Assembly (NCBI GenBank): GCA_023974075.1
Contig: JAMFTG010000142.1
Location: 1 to 64,000 of the forward strand
Length of the DNA: 64,000 nt
Reading direction: 5' to 3'
Source of the DNA: Chaenocephalus aceratus
Taxonomy: Eukaryota; Chordata; Actinopteri; Perciformes; Channichthyidae
Numbering within the stretch: position 1 is the first letter of the stretch; each line of letters begins with the position of its first letter. This document shows positions 35,301 through 48,265 of the stretch, piece after piece. Below the pieces are notes generated by a model that had not been told where the DNA came from, did no database searches, and saw only the letters and a list, made by a program, of their open reading frames with translations. The position numbers and the translations under genes are program-made.

Positions 35301-38300
35301 TCCTCTCCTGCTGATGTTCAGGTGTATATCAGTATGTAGTGTCTCTACTTTAAAGAGTCCTCTCCTGCTGATGTTCAGGTGTATATCAGTATGTAGTGTC
35401 TCCACTTTAAAGAGTCCTCTCCTGCTGATGTTCAGGTGTATATCAGTATGTAGTGTCTCCACCTTAAAGAGTCCTCTTCTGCTGATGTTCATGTTTATAT
35501 CAGTATGTAGTGTCTCTACTTTAAAGAGTCCTCTCCTGCTGATGTTCAGGTGTATATCAGTATGTAGTGTCTCCACTTTAAAGAGTCCTCTCCTGCTGAT
35601 GTTCAGGTGTATATCAGTATGAAGTGTCTCTACTTTAAAGAGTCCTCTCCTGCTGATGTTCAGGTGTATATCAGTATGTAGTGTCTCTACTTTAAAGAGT
35701 CCTCTCCTGCTGATGTTCAGGTGTATATCAGTATGTAGTGTCTCTACTTTAAAGAGTCCTCTCCTGCTGATGTTCAGGTGTATATCAGTATGTAGTGTCT
35801 CTACTTTAAAGAGTCCTCTCCTGCTGATGTTCAGGTGTATATCAGTATGTAGTGTCTCCACTTTAAAGAGTCCTCTCCTGCTGATGTTCAGGTGTATATC
35901 AGTATGTAGTGTCTCCACCTTAAAGAGTCCTCTTCTGCTGATGTTCATGTTTATATCAGTATGTAGTGTCTCTACTTTAAAGAGTCCTCTCCTGCTGATG
36001 TTCAGGTGTATATCAGTATGTAGTGTCTCCACTTTAAAGAGTCCTCTCCTGCTGATGTTCAGGTGTATATCAGTATGAAGTGTCTCTACTTTAAAGAGTC
36101 CTCTCCTGCTGATGTTCAGGTGTATATCAGTATGTAGTGTCTCTACTTTAAAGAGTCCTCTCCTGCTGATGTTCAGGTGTATATCAGTATGTAGTGTTCT
36201 CACTTTAAAGAGTCCTCTCCTGCTGATGTTCAGGTGTATATCAGTATGTAGTGTCTCCACCTTAAAGAGTCCTCTTCTGCTGATGTTCATGTTTATATCA
36301 GTATGTAGTGTCTCTACTTTAAAGAGTCCTCTCCTGCTGATGTTCAGGTGTATATCAGTATGTAGTGTCTCCACTTTAAAGAGTCCTCTCCTGCTGATGT
36401 TCAGGTGTATATCAGTATGAAGTGTCTCTACTTTAAAGAGTCCTCTCCTGCTGATGTTCAGGTGTATATCAGTATGTAGTGTCTCTACTTTAAAGAGTCC
36501 TCTCCTGCTGATGTTCAGGTGTATATCAGTATGTAGTGTCTCTACTTTAAAGAGTCCTCTCCTGCTGATGTTCAGGTGTATATCAGTATGTAGTGTCTCT
36601 ACTTTAAAGAGTCCTCTCCTGCTGATGTTCAGGTGTATATCAGTATGTAGTGTCTCTACTTTAAAGAGTCCCTCTCCTCTGATGTTCAGGGTATATCAAG
36701 TATGTAGTGTCTCTACTTTAAAGAGTCCTCTCTGCTGATGTTCCGGTGTTGTATATCAGTGAGTCTCTATTTAAAGATTCCTTCCTGTGATGTTCAGGTT
36801 GTTATATCAGTATGTCGTGTCTCTACTTAAGAGTCTCTCTGCTGGGTGCTTCAGGTGTATCTCAGTATGGAGAGTCTCTACTTTAAAGAGTCTCTCCTGC
36901 TGATGTTCGGGTGTATATCAGTGTAGTGTCTCTACTTTAAAGAGTCCTCTCCTGCTGATGTCAGGTTTTGATATCAGTATGTAGTTCTCCACTTTAAAAG
37001 AGTCCTCTCTGCTGATGTTCAGGTGTATATCAGTTGTAAGTGTCTCTACTTTAAGAGTCCTCTCCTTGCTGATGTCAGGTTGTATATCAGCAGTATGTAG
37101 TGTCTCTCACTTTTAAAGAGTCCTCCTGATGATGTGCAGGTTGTAATCTAGATGTAGTGTCTACTTTAAAGAGTCCTCTCCTGCTGATGTTCAGGTGTAT
37201 ATCAGTATGTAGTGTCTCTACTTAAAGAGTCCTCTACTGCTGATGTTCAGGTGTATATCAGTATGTAGTGTCTCCACTTTAAAGAGTCCCTCTCCTGCTG
37301 ATGTTCAGGTGTAATCAGTATGTAGTGTATCCACTTTAAAGAGTCCTCTCCTGCTGATGTTCAGTGTAATATCAGTGGTAAGGTCTCTACTTTAAAGAGT
37401 CCTCTCATGCTGATGTTAAGGTGTATATCAGTATGTAGTGTCTCTACTTTAAAGAGTCTCTCCTGCTGATGTTCAGGTGTATATCAGTATGTAATGTCTC
37501 TACTTTAAAGAGTCCTCTCCTGCTGATGTCAGGTGTATATCAGTATGTAGGTCTCTACTTTAAAGAGTCCTCTCCGCTGATGTTCAGGTGTATATCAGTG
37601 TAATGTCTCTACTTTAAAGAGTCCTCTCCTGCTGATGTTCAGGTGTATATCAGTATGTAGTGTCTCTACTTCTACTTTAAGAGTCCTCTCCTGCTGATGT
37701 TCAGGTGTATATCAGTATGTAGTGTCTCTACTTTAAAGAGTCCTCTCCTGCTGATGTCAGGTGTATATCAGTAGTAGTGTCTCTACTTTAAAGAGTCCTC
37801 TCCTGCTGATGTTCAGGTGTATATCAGTATGTAGTGTCTCTACTTTTAAAGAGTCCTCTCCTGCTGATGTTCAGGTGTATATCAGTATGTAGTGTCTCTA
37901 CTTTAAAGAGTCCTCTCCTGCTGATGTTCAGGTGTATATCAGTATGGAGTAGTCTCTTACTTTAAGAGTCCTCTTCCTGCTGATGTTCAGGTGTATATCA
38001 GTGTGAGTGTCTCTACTTTAAAGAGTCCTCTCCTGCTGATGTTCAGGTGTATATCAGTATGTAGTGTCTCCTACTTTAAAGAGTCCTCTCCTGCTGATGT
38101 TCAGGTGTATATCAGGTAGTGTCTCTACTTTAAAGAGTCCTCCTGCTGATGTTCAGGTGTATATCAGTATGTAGTCTCTCCACTTTAAAGAGTCCTCTCC
38201 TGACTGATGTTCAGGTGTATATCAGTATGTAGTGTCTCTACTTTAAAGAGTCCTCTCCTGCTGATGTCGGTGTATATCAGTATGTAGTGTCTACTTTAAG

Positions 38301-39398
38301 AGTCCTCTCCTGCTGATGTTCAGGTGTATATCAGTATGTAGTGTCTCCCTTTAAAGAGTCCTCTCCTGCTGAGTTCAGGTGTATATCAGTATGTAGTGTC
38401 TCCACTTTAAAGAGTCCTCTCCTGCTGATGTTCAGGTGTATATCAGTATGTAGTGTCTCTACTTTAAAGAGTCCTCTCCTGCTGATGTTCAGGTGTATAT
38501 CAGTATGTAGTGTCTCCACTTTAAAGAGTCCTCTCCTGCTGATGTTCAGGTGTATATCAGTATGTAGTGTCTCACTTAAAGAGTCCTCTTCTGCTGATGT
38601 TCAGGTTATATCAGTATGTAGTGTCTCTACTTTAAAGAGTCCTCTCCTGCTGATGTTCAGGTGTATATCAGTATGTAGTGTCTCCACTTTAAAGAGTCCT
38701 CTCCTGCTGATGTTCAGGTGTATATCAGTATGAAGTGTCTCTACTTTAAAGAGTCCTCTCCTGCTGATGTTCAGGTGTATATCAGTATGTAGTGTCTCTA
38801 CTTTAAAGAGTCCTCTCCTGCTGATGTTCAGGTGTATATCAGTATGTAGTGTCTCTACTTTAAGAGTCCTCTCCTGCTGATGTTCAGGTGTATATCAGTA
38901 TGTAGTGTCTCTACTTTAAAGAGTCCTCTCCTGCTGATGTTCAGGTGTATATCAGTATGTAGTGTCTCCACTTTAAAGAGTCCTCTCCTGCTGATGTTCA
39001 GGTGTATATCAGTATGTAGTGTCTCCACCTTAAAGAGTCCTCTTCTGCTGATGTTCATGTTTATATCAGTATGTAGTGTCTCTACTTTAAAGAGTCCTCT
39101 CCTGCTGATGTTCAGGTGTATATCAGTATGTAGTGTCTCCACTTTAAAGAGTCCTCTCCTGCTGATGTTCAGGGGTATATCAGTATGAAGTGTCTCTACT
39201 TTAAAGAGTCCTCTCCTGCTGATGTTCAGGTGTATATCAGTATGTAGTGTCTCTACTTTAAAGAGTCCTCTCCTGCTGATGTTCAGGTGTATATCAGTAT
39301 GTAGTGTCTCTACTTTAAAGAGTCCTCTCCTGCTGATGTTCAGGTGTATATCAGTATGTAGTGTCTCTACTTTAAAGAGTCCTCTTCTGCTGATGGTA
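32390..39398. repeat. Satellite array A5 (57-bp unit), the longest
   Basis: About 120 units over 7 kb. The left part mixes 57- and 55-bp units. Marker units reading CATGTTTATATCAG recur at about 35489, 35945, 36287 and 39055; the first three are separated by 456 and 342 bp (8 and 6 units), which shows higher-order amplification. From about 36660 to 38600 many units carry single-base insertions or deletions, and a shorter such zone lies at 33460-33960; units on either side are clean. Confidence 0.95.
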
Positions 39399-42300
39399 CA
39401 ACCCAGTCTCACGGCATTTCGTGTTCACCATCACGATTTGCCCCTTTTTTTCGTGTTGCACAGCACGATTTTAAAAGCAATGTATTTCTACTGGTAACGT
39501 GTTTCGTGCCTGCAGGCTGCAGCACGTCTTTTTCTCCAGTCGGGTCGTGGAAGACCGGAAGCTGTGTGGTTCATAAAAACATGTTCTTACTCAATATCAA
39601 GCCACAGTTATTGCTTTTATTTTAAATCGTATAATTTCTGACTTTTGTTGCCGTCTGTGAGGGAAATAAATGGGGCTCAGAGCCTCGGGATACTGAAATC
39701 TGTATTTTTAAATATTTTTTCCTTCTAATTTGTTATTCTTTTCAAATAACACACTGTTATTTCCTCACCAATAACACACAATTATCCTTGCTTTTATTTA
39801 TTGGTTTAATTCCATAATATCGGGCTTTTTTGGTGTCCGTCAGGAACTGAATTTCAAAATAAAAATAACCGGAAACAGACGTAGGCCTATAAGGGACATT
39901 TCGAGCATCATTGCGATTGTCAACATTTCTGAGTTTAGGATGGCCGAAGACACTACACTACCCATAATCCCCAGCTATCGTTTAGGACTACAGTTCCCGT
40001 AAGGTTACGCAGAGCGTCAAACAGCTGTGTGAAATGGAACGAAACCACGCCAGACTATCCAAAACTGGAATCGAACACCCTCCAGAACTACACATGCTGG
40101 CTATTGTGTTTCGCAAAATGTTCTATGGGACGTCTCTACTGAACGTTTTCGTTTTTCCCACAATTAGAAGTTGCCATTATTAAACACATTGGTGTTATCA
40201 AATGTAAAACATATAATAATAAATGGGTGAAAATCACTTGTGTCCATAATGTGCAACATTAATATATAGCATTAATATATACCCACATGACAGCTCATTG
40301 CTACTTTGTAATTCTACTCCACTACAATTCAGAGGTTAAGCTGGTATTTTTTACTCCACTGCATTTATTTGAGTTACTTTGCAGATTCTGATTAATGATG
40401 TGAAATATAAACAACCCTTAAATCAGACTTTAGTTACACCTGAGTAAAATTCAGGTAAGGTGATTGTCAAGTGCCAACAATCAGGAGAGATATTTGATAG
40501 TTGGTGCTTGAGAAGACTAAACATGTATCTGCAATTGACATGAATGGAAACAAGTAATAAAGTATATTCATTACTCGTTATTCTCTACTAATAGTTAATT
40601 AAAGACTGTATATTATGGCTATTTTGCACATCCCTTTCAAGATTTTCAAAGGTCTATTGACATATCATACACAACTACGGTGTAGTTATGCAATGAATGA
40701 AACACTTGGGTCACAGGTTCCTCAACAGTGCATTACAAGACATCTATCAATATGTGTGTACCTCCACCATTAAACTGTCATATTCTGCACATTTCTTATT
40801 CTATCTACATACATAAGAGTATAATTAATGTGTATAATATCAGTTAAAATAAGTGCTTCAACATAGTTAACATTGCAGGAAAGCAATATATTAGACGTTA
40901 ATTACTTTGTCAGGCTTAATATTTAATGTTTAAATAAAGGTTAATCCGTTTTTCTGTTTTGCACCTCCTCCTATTAATATCTGTGTACATCCTGCACTAA
41001 ACTGTTGTATTGTAGAGATCACTTATAGTATCTTCTTGATTTTTTATATTCTATATTTCTATATTTATACTTTCCCCCTATGAAAGTATGTACTCTTAAT
41101 ATTTTTTTAATCAAATATAACACATAAAAACAATAATTCAATAACGTGCTTTAACCACTAGGAGGTGCACACAAGGTGCACACAGCCATAATAACTTTGT
41201 ATTATTAGTGTGTATGTACAACATCTGAAGATGTATAGTTTTATGCATGCTTTCACATCATTTTACAGCATATTGCTATACTATTTCAGACTCAGTATTT
41301 ACATTCTTACATTCAAAGAAAATCAGTAATATCTTTGAAAACTACAGTCCTTTTCTATCAGCTGTGCACCGTTATGGTGTAAATATAACCTATCTATGAA
41401 TTAGATCAAATGTAAAAGTCAGCCGAATTAGTGTTGATACTGCAAGGAGACGTATTGTGTGAAGAGAAATTGAAGATGTTGTTTAATTGTTGATATATTT
41501 ATGATCCACGTCAAGTATTCAGTTTCGGCGCCATTTCTTCCAGTTTTTTCAAAGGTCTTCTCATCAGGGCTCTCTAAATAAAGAACTACGGCAGATCTGT
41601 AATATGTAATGCAGCCGAACCGTGTATTACAATGCCGTTATGTGATGACTTTCAAAGAGAAAAGCAAGAGCACTCGGAATTAAGTATTATTTTATACTTT
41701 TAAATGTTTTCCGGATTTCATATAATATAAACACCAAATCCCAGCATGCATTGCGGCTAACACATCCAATCAGCGATCTTAAAACCATAGCTGAGGATCT
41801 TGGGTAATCGCTCGAAATGCCTACGTCTGTTTCCGGTTATATTTATTTTGAAATTCAGTTCCTGACGGACGCCAAAAAAGCCCGAGATTATGGAATTAAA
41901 CCAATAAATAAAAGCAAGGATAATTGTGTGTTATTGGTGAGTAAATAACAGTGTGTTCTTCTGAAAAGAATAACAAATTAGAAGGAAAAAAAGATTTAAA
42001 AAATACAGATTTCAGTATCCTGAGGCTCTGAGCCCCATTTATTTTCCTCACAGACGGCAACAAAAGTCCGAAATTATACGATTTAAAATAAAAGCAATAA
42101 CTGTGGCTTGATATTGAGTAAGAACATGTTTTTATGAACCACACAGCTTCCGGTCTTCCACGACCCGACCGGAGAAAAAGACGTGCTGCAGCCTGCAGGC
42201 ACGAAACACATTAGGCTTGTTTGAGACAAGCAAGACCTGCACAGTTGCGATCAACGTCTTGCTAGTGCGTTGCATGATGGTTAGTCATCTTGTCCGACTT

Positions 42301-43624
42301 GCTCTGGAGGCTCGCCCACATGAGACTTTGAAATCTCGCGGGACAAAGACGCCCGCAGCCTTGAGAGCGAGGCGAGGCGAGTTGGCGCAATTGCTCTCCA
42401 CGAGCTGCGGAGGCGAAATGCTTGATGGGAAACGGCTCGCTGGTATCTCGAGCTGAGCGCTCATTGGTGGTTTTTACCACGTGCTGCTGATGAAACTCTC
42501 CAATTGGCTGGCAAAAGTTGTTGTTGTTTTGTGTCAGTTTTACGTCGCCACATCCATTCCCATTTTTCATCATTGTTCCACAATGTTTATCATCATGAAA
42601 TTAATATCTATATATTTTATACTATACTGCTTACCGTTTTCATACTTTATATATCTTAGCATATTCATACACACTGTTCATACTGCTCACAGGCTGATTT
42701 CTAGTGTATTCATACACACTGTTCATACTGCTCACAGGCTGATATCTAGTGTATTCATACACACTGTTCATACTGCTCACAGGCTGATATCTAGTGTATT
42801 CATACCCACTGTTTATTCATCATTCAATTCATTCTATATGTTATTCTGTAGATTGTGTACATTACTTTCCACTTCGCTGCTTGTTGCACCTGGTTAGAAG
42901 CTAAACTGCATTTCGTTGTCTCAGTACCTGTAATATGTGCAATAACAATAAAGTTTCTCTTTAAGTTAAACCAAATCATTCAAATAAAATATATTGTAAT
43001 GTAATGATTTGGTTTAACCTTATTTATTGAATACATCATTTAAAATGGCAAGATTAAATCAAATTACATCCATGTTGTACACATCATAAAGCTTAAAGCT
43101 TAAAGTGGCAGCTAAAGAATAAACACAGCAGCAGGTCTGTTCAATTCATGCTCATGAAGCTTCATGTGTGCGGATCTGAAGGGACTGATCATTTGTAGCC
43201 TGTCCACCTATCAGTTTTGCAAACATTAAGAGGGAGGAGCATTTCTAATTATGGAACCCATGGTGTGGTTCATCATCATGACTGAATTAACAAACCTATA
43301 TAAAGCAATGGAGATCACCTTTGTCTACAGTGGGTACAATGGAATTTCCGCCATTGCAAACCCAGCCAGTCAAGCCGACTCCGAGTCCGAGCTGTCCGAC
43401 TTAAGACGATCTTTTTGACACCTCCCCCGGCTGCGATCGGCTACTCTCGTCTACTTTCGAGGCGAGCCGCAATGTGTCTCAAACAAGCCTATTACCAGTA
43501 GAAATACATTGCTTTTAAAATCGTGCTGTGCAACACGAAAAAAAGGGGCAAATCGTGATGGTGAACACGAATCAATAGATTAAAAATCGTGTTGGTGAAC
43601 ACGAAATGCCGTGAGACTGGGTTG
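39399..43624 (+). mobile_element. E3: long-arm inverted-repeat transposon with nested insertion
   Basis: Near-identical to E2, including the flanks (GATGGTA at 39392-39398, GATGTTC at 43625-43631), the short left arm and the long right arm. E2 and E3 therefore come from one another by duplication. The nested element occupies 42213-43490. Confidence 0.75.
42213..43490. mobile_element. Nested insertion in E3 (AGGCTTGTTTGAGACA ends)
   Basis: Same element and site as in E1 and E2, flanked by ATT. The 45-bp repeat has three units (about 42660-42804). Confidence 0.7.
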
Positions 43625-44903
43625 GATGTTCAGGTGCATATCAGTATGTAGTGTCTCTACTTTAAAGAGTCCTCTCCTGATGATGTTCAGGTGTATATCA
43701 GTATGTAGTGTCTCTACTTTAAAGAGTCCTCTCCTGCTGATGTTCAGGTGTATATCAGTATGTAGTATCTCTACTTTAAAGAGTCCTCTCCTGTTGATGT
43801 TCAGGTGTATATCAGTATGAAGTGTCTCTACTTTAAAGAGTCCTCTCCTGCTGATGTTCAGGTGTATATCAGTATGAAGTGTCTCTACTTTAAAGAGTCC
43901 TCTTCTGCTGATGTTCAGGTGTATATCAGTATGTAGTGTCTCTACTTTAAAGAGTCCTCTCCTGCTGATGTTCAGGTGTATATCAGTATGTAGTGTCTCT
44001 ACTTTAAAGAGTCCTCTCCTGCTGATGTTCAGGTGTATATCCGTATGTAGTGTCTCCACTTTAAAGAGTCCTCTCCTGCTGATGTTCAGGTGTATATCAG
44101 TATGTAGTGTCTCCACTTTAAAGAGTCCTCTCCTGCTGATGTTCAGGTGTATATCAGTATGTAGTGTCTCCACTTTAAAGAGTCCTCTCATGCTGATGTT
44201 CAGGTGTATATCAGTATGAAGTGTCTCTACTTTAAAGAGTCCTCTCCTGCTGATGTTCAGGTGTATATCAGTATGTAGTGTCTCTACTTTAAAGAGTCCT
44301 CTCCTGCTGATGTTCAGGTGTATATCAGTATGAAGTGTCTCTACTTTAAAGAGTCCTCTCCTGCTGATGTTCAGGTGTATATCAGTATTAAGTGTCTCTA
44401 CTTTAAAGAGTCCTCTCCTGCTGATGTTCAGGTGTACTTAGTGTCTCTACTTTAAAGAGTTCTCTCCTGCTGATGTTCAGGTGTATATCAGTATGTAGTG
44501 TCTCTACTTTAAAGAGTCCTCTCCTGCTGGTGTTCAGGTGTATATCAGTATGAAGTGTCTCTACTTTAAAGAGTCCTCTCCTGCTGATGTTCAGGTGTAC
44601 TTAGTGTCTCTACTTTAAAGAGTTCTCTCCTGCTGATGTTCAGGTGTATATCGCTATGTAGTGTCTCTACTTTAAAGAGTCCTCTCCTGCTGATGTTCAG
44701 GTGTATATCAGTGTGTAGTGTCTCTACTTTAAAGAGTCCTCTCCTGCTGATGTTCAGGTGTATATCGGTATGTAGTGTCTCTACTTTAAAGAGTCCTCTC
44801 CTGCTGATGTTCAGGTGTACTTAGTGTCTCTACTTTAAAGAGTCCTCTCCTGCCGATGTTCAGTTGTATATCGGTATGTAGTGTCTTTACTTTAAAGAGT
44901 CCT
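43625..44903. repeat. Satellite array A6 (57-bp unit), 5' of G4
   Basis: About 22 units with nearly the same order of variants and the same length as A3. Confidence 0.95.
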
Positions 44904-45274
44904 ACAATTAGATGGAAAACCGTTACAAAGAGACAGACAATTACAACAAAGAGACAATTAATCACCATAAAAAAATATTTTAGTAGAGAAATGTTTTCAT
45001 ATAAGTTAATGTGTATTAATCCTGTAAAAATCAGTTTTATTCAAAATGGCACTTCATCAAAATGCAATTGAGTGCAACTTCAACGTAACTGTATTTTTGG
45101 TTCCTATTACATAAGATAAGATGTACTTTATTGATCCCAAATTGGGAAATGTTTGCGTTGCAGCAGCATAAAAACAAGGCATTGCACATAATTAGAAATT
45201 AAAAGAGTAGAAATAAACATTTCAAAAATTTGAAACATATCAAAATAGAAATGTCTTTATCTAAACACAATTGC
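44904..45274 (+). other. G4 upstream block with retroelement fragment
   Basis: Copy of the G1 upstream block; the ACTTTATTGATCCC fragment begins near 45125. Confidence 0.4.
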
Positions 45275-45388
45275 ATTGCTAGGCAACAGCATGGTTCCAT
45301 TCTTACTTCCTGTCAGCTGATGTCCTTCACTCCTTATTTGGAATGGAACCTTCAGAATGATGACATCATCTGTTGCCTTCATGTATAA
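45275..45388 (+). promoter_or_regulatory. Putative promoter of G4
   Basis: X-box 45275-45287, CArG box 45332-45341, TGTATAA 45382-45388, same spacing as in G1. Confidence 0.45.
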
Positions 45389-45659
45389 TTCTGAATTCTG
45401 CATTGATATTCTAAGAGTTTGCAGGACCTGGCTGTGACTGTGAATTCATCATCAGAGCATCAGAGAATTAGGCAGAAGGCAGAAGGAATTTGTCCAGCTC
45501 GTGTCAGATCATTGAAGAGATTAGGGATACTTACAGTTTTTTTAGCGAGATAATCTTCACAAGTGAACTCAACTTTTGTGGGATTTTTGTGACGTTAATT
45601 CAGTCGAACAATTACATTTAGTTTGCTAAACAACAGGTCATTTTGTCACAGCAGTAGAG

Positions 45660-47249
45660 ATGGAGATGAACAATAGAGATGAGCTGGCAGCCAAGCTCGA
45701 GATTCTGCAAAAAGAAAATCAGGAAATGAAGTTGTTGCTGGAGCAGGAGAGGACTTTAAGGGATAAGCTTGAGATTGAAGGCGCTAAAAATAAGGAAGCG
45801 ATGCTCAACGCATATACAGAGAAATCAGCGATGCTATTTAAGCACGATGTGAAAGTGAAAGCCCAGGTAATTGAGCAGAACATCTTGCGCTTCAACAATG
45901 AGGACCTGAACATGAAATACGGAAACCTCCAGAGGTCACACAAGAAGGTTGAAGCCACGATGGCCGCCTTGAGAAAGGCAATCCAGGAACTCAAACAACT
46001 GAAAGAACCCTGTGTTGAGGAGCAAGGTGTAGAGATGGCTGCTTTGTTGAAGGAAAACAAAACACTGAAACAAGAGAAGGAGCGTTGTGTTGAGGAGAAA
46101 GATGCAAAGATGGCCGCCTTGCAAAAGACTAACCAAGAACTCAAACAACTAAAGGATCGTTGTGTTGAGGAGAAAGCTGTACAGTTAGCTGCTCTGCATG
46201 AGAGAAACCAGGAAATCACACAACTGAAGGAGCGTTGTGTTAAGGAGGAGGCAAATATGGCCGCCTTGCAAACAACAAACCAGGAACTCAAACAACAAAA
46301 CTTGCGTTGCGTTGAGGAGAAAGATGCAGAGATAGCTACTTTTCTGAAGGAAAACCAAACACTGAAACAAGAGAAGGAACGTTGTGTGGTGGAGGAGGTG
46401 AAGGTGGACAAGAAGGAGGATGTGGAGGTGAAAGTGGAACCAGAAGTTAGGCACGATGTGAAAATGAATGCCCTGGAAATTGAGCAGAAAGTCTTGCGCG
46501 GAAAGAATGAGGAACTGAACATGAAATATGGAAAGCTCCTCAAGATGCACGAGAAGGACAAAGCAGAGATGGCCGCCTTGAGAAAGACAAACCAGGATCT
46601 CAAACAACTGAAAGAACCCTGTGTTGAGGAGAAGGATGCAGAGATGGCTGCCTTGCAAAAGACAAACCAGGAACTCAAACAAGAGAAGTTGCATTTTCTT
46701 GAGGTGAAACATTTTGAGATAGTCGTTTTGCATGAGAGAAACCATGAACTCCAACAACAGATGGAACGTTGTGTGGAGGAGAAGGATGCAGAGATAGTTG
46801 CTTTGCATGAGAGAAACCAGGAACTGGAACAACAGAAGGAACGTTGTGTGGAGGAGAAGGATGCAGAGATAGTTGCTTTGCATGAGAGAAACCAGGAACT
46901 GGAACAACAGAAGGAACGTTGTGTGGAGGAGAAGGATGCAGAGATAGTTGCTTTGCATGAGAGAAACCAGGAACTGGAACAACAGAAGGAACGTTGTGTT
47001 GAGGAGAAGGATGCAGAGATTGCCGCCTTGCTGAAGAAACAGCTGAAAAAACCACCAAAGGCACTCTGCGTGGTGAAGGAGGAGCTTGTGGAGGTACAGG
47101 TGGAGTTGGAGGTGGAACAGGAAGTGAGGGTGGATCCACCTGAGCAAACCAATGAGCCGATCCCAACAACGCAGAGGAGGACAACACCACGGTGGAGAAG
47201 ATTAATCAATTCCTTTTCTTGTATCCGCCCAAACGTCAACGATGACTAA
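45660..47249 (+). CDS. G4: coiled-coil repeat protein, 529 residues
   Basis: Open copy of the same unrecognised gene. It has the same total length as G1 by a different route: one HERNQEITQLK unit fewer in the first half and one IVALHERNQELEQQK unit more in the second. It shares LKDRCVEEKAV with G2, where G1 and G3 have LKERCVEEKAV, so G2 and G4 are closer relatives, matching the likeness of the E copies beside them (E2 and E3). The four A's at the site broken in G2 are intact here. Confidence 0.7.
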   Translation: MEMNNRDELAAKLEILQKENQEMKLLLEQERTLRDKLEIEGAKNKEAMLNAYTEKSAMLFKHDVKVKAQVIEQNILRFNNEDLNMKYGNLQRSHKKVEATMAALRKAIQELKQLKEPCVEEQGVEMAALLKENKTLKQEKERCVEEKDAKMAALQKTNQELKQLKDRCVEEKAVQLAALHERNQEITQLKERCVKEEANMAALQTTNQELKQQNLRCVEEKDAEIATFLKENQTLKQEKERCVVEEVKVDKKEDVEVKVEPEVRHDVKMNALEIEQKVLRGKNEELNMKYGKLLKMHEKDKAEMAALRKTNQDLKQLKEPCVEEKDAEMAALQKTNQELKQEKLHFLEVKHFEIVVLHERNHELQQQMERCVEEKDAEIVALHERNQELEQQKERCVEEKDAEIVALHERNQELEQQKERCVEEKDAEIVALHERNQELEQQKERCVEEKDAEIAALLKKQLKKPPKALCVVKEELVEVQVELEVEQEVRVDPPEQTNEPIPTTQRRTTPRWRRLINSFSCIRPNVNDD

Positions 47250-48265
47250 AAAGGAAAACATGAGACTCAAAGGCAGCCCTGACATCGGCTTTAAAAACTT
47301 AAAAAACTTTAAAAAACAAACTCACAACAACAAAAAATAATAAGACATTAAAACATTTCAAGTCTAAAGCTCAAAGTGAGTGAGCAACAACATATACTCA
47401 CAGCCAGTCAGGATATATATTTAAACACTTAACAGTTATTAGATCTGGTTAGACATCAACAAAGGTTCCAGAAGAGACTCACAGTGATGTGCAGTTTTAG
47501 CCACTAGGGGCAAAAAAACAACCTTAATTTTAAAAGAAGTAAACTATTCCTTTGCTTCTAGTACCCTTAAATAAGAGGAACATTTAGTCATTACAAGTTA
47601 TCAGGTTTATGTTATATCGTCATGTTTAGTTTATAGTATCCACTTCCATATTTTTGTTGTATTTTTCATATTTATTGAATAGTTCATTTTCATATTTATG
47701 TTATATTTATCATCTTTGGTTAATAGTCCATTTTTATATGTATCTTATATTTGTCATATTTACTTAATAGTACATTTCTATATTTATGTTTAGTCCATTG
47801 TTTACTTGTTAAGTTAAAGTATAGTTTTGTCAATCAATAAAGAAAACGTTTTATAATGATAACAATACTGACACGTTGATTTATTTTACGTTTGTTTCTC
47901 CTGTCTACGTTTAACTTCTTACTTTTAATTTCAAGTCACCAGAGATTTAATCTGAGAATTCAACTAATAACAACATTCAATACAAATAAATTTAAATTAA
48001 AAACACTAGAATTATTTCTCGTCTGTTCCTCCTGTTTTTGTCTAGTTACCTTCATATTGAGTGACTTTAGCTCACCTGGCTCTGCCCTGATCAATACACT
48101 GACTTAAAGCTACTTCAGTACATACTTTATTACCTTGTTTACAAAGTTTGCATTCAACAATTATCATAATAAATATAAACAAAGGACAAAACAACACTAT
48201 GTATTTGATTTCTTTCAAGTTTGTTTTAATTTAGTCAACTAAAACTAGATCTTTTTTTTACATGT
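47250..48265 (+). other. G4 3' region with polyadenylation signal
   Basis: Copy of the G1 3' region; AATAAA at 47836-47841. A 71-codon frame at 47892-48107 matches the one in G1 but is lost in G2 and G3. Confidence 0.45.

Noticed and set aside
35214..36374. Long open frames (up to 403 residues) in the satellite arrays on both strands
   Set aside because: They follow from the 57-bp period being a multiple of three without stops. They have no unique sequence, and frames end wherever a unit has an indel or a 55/49-bp variant.
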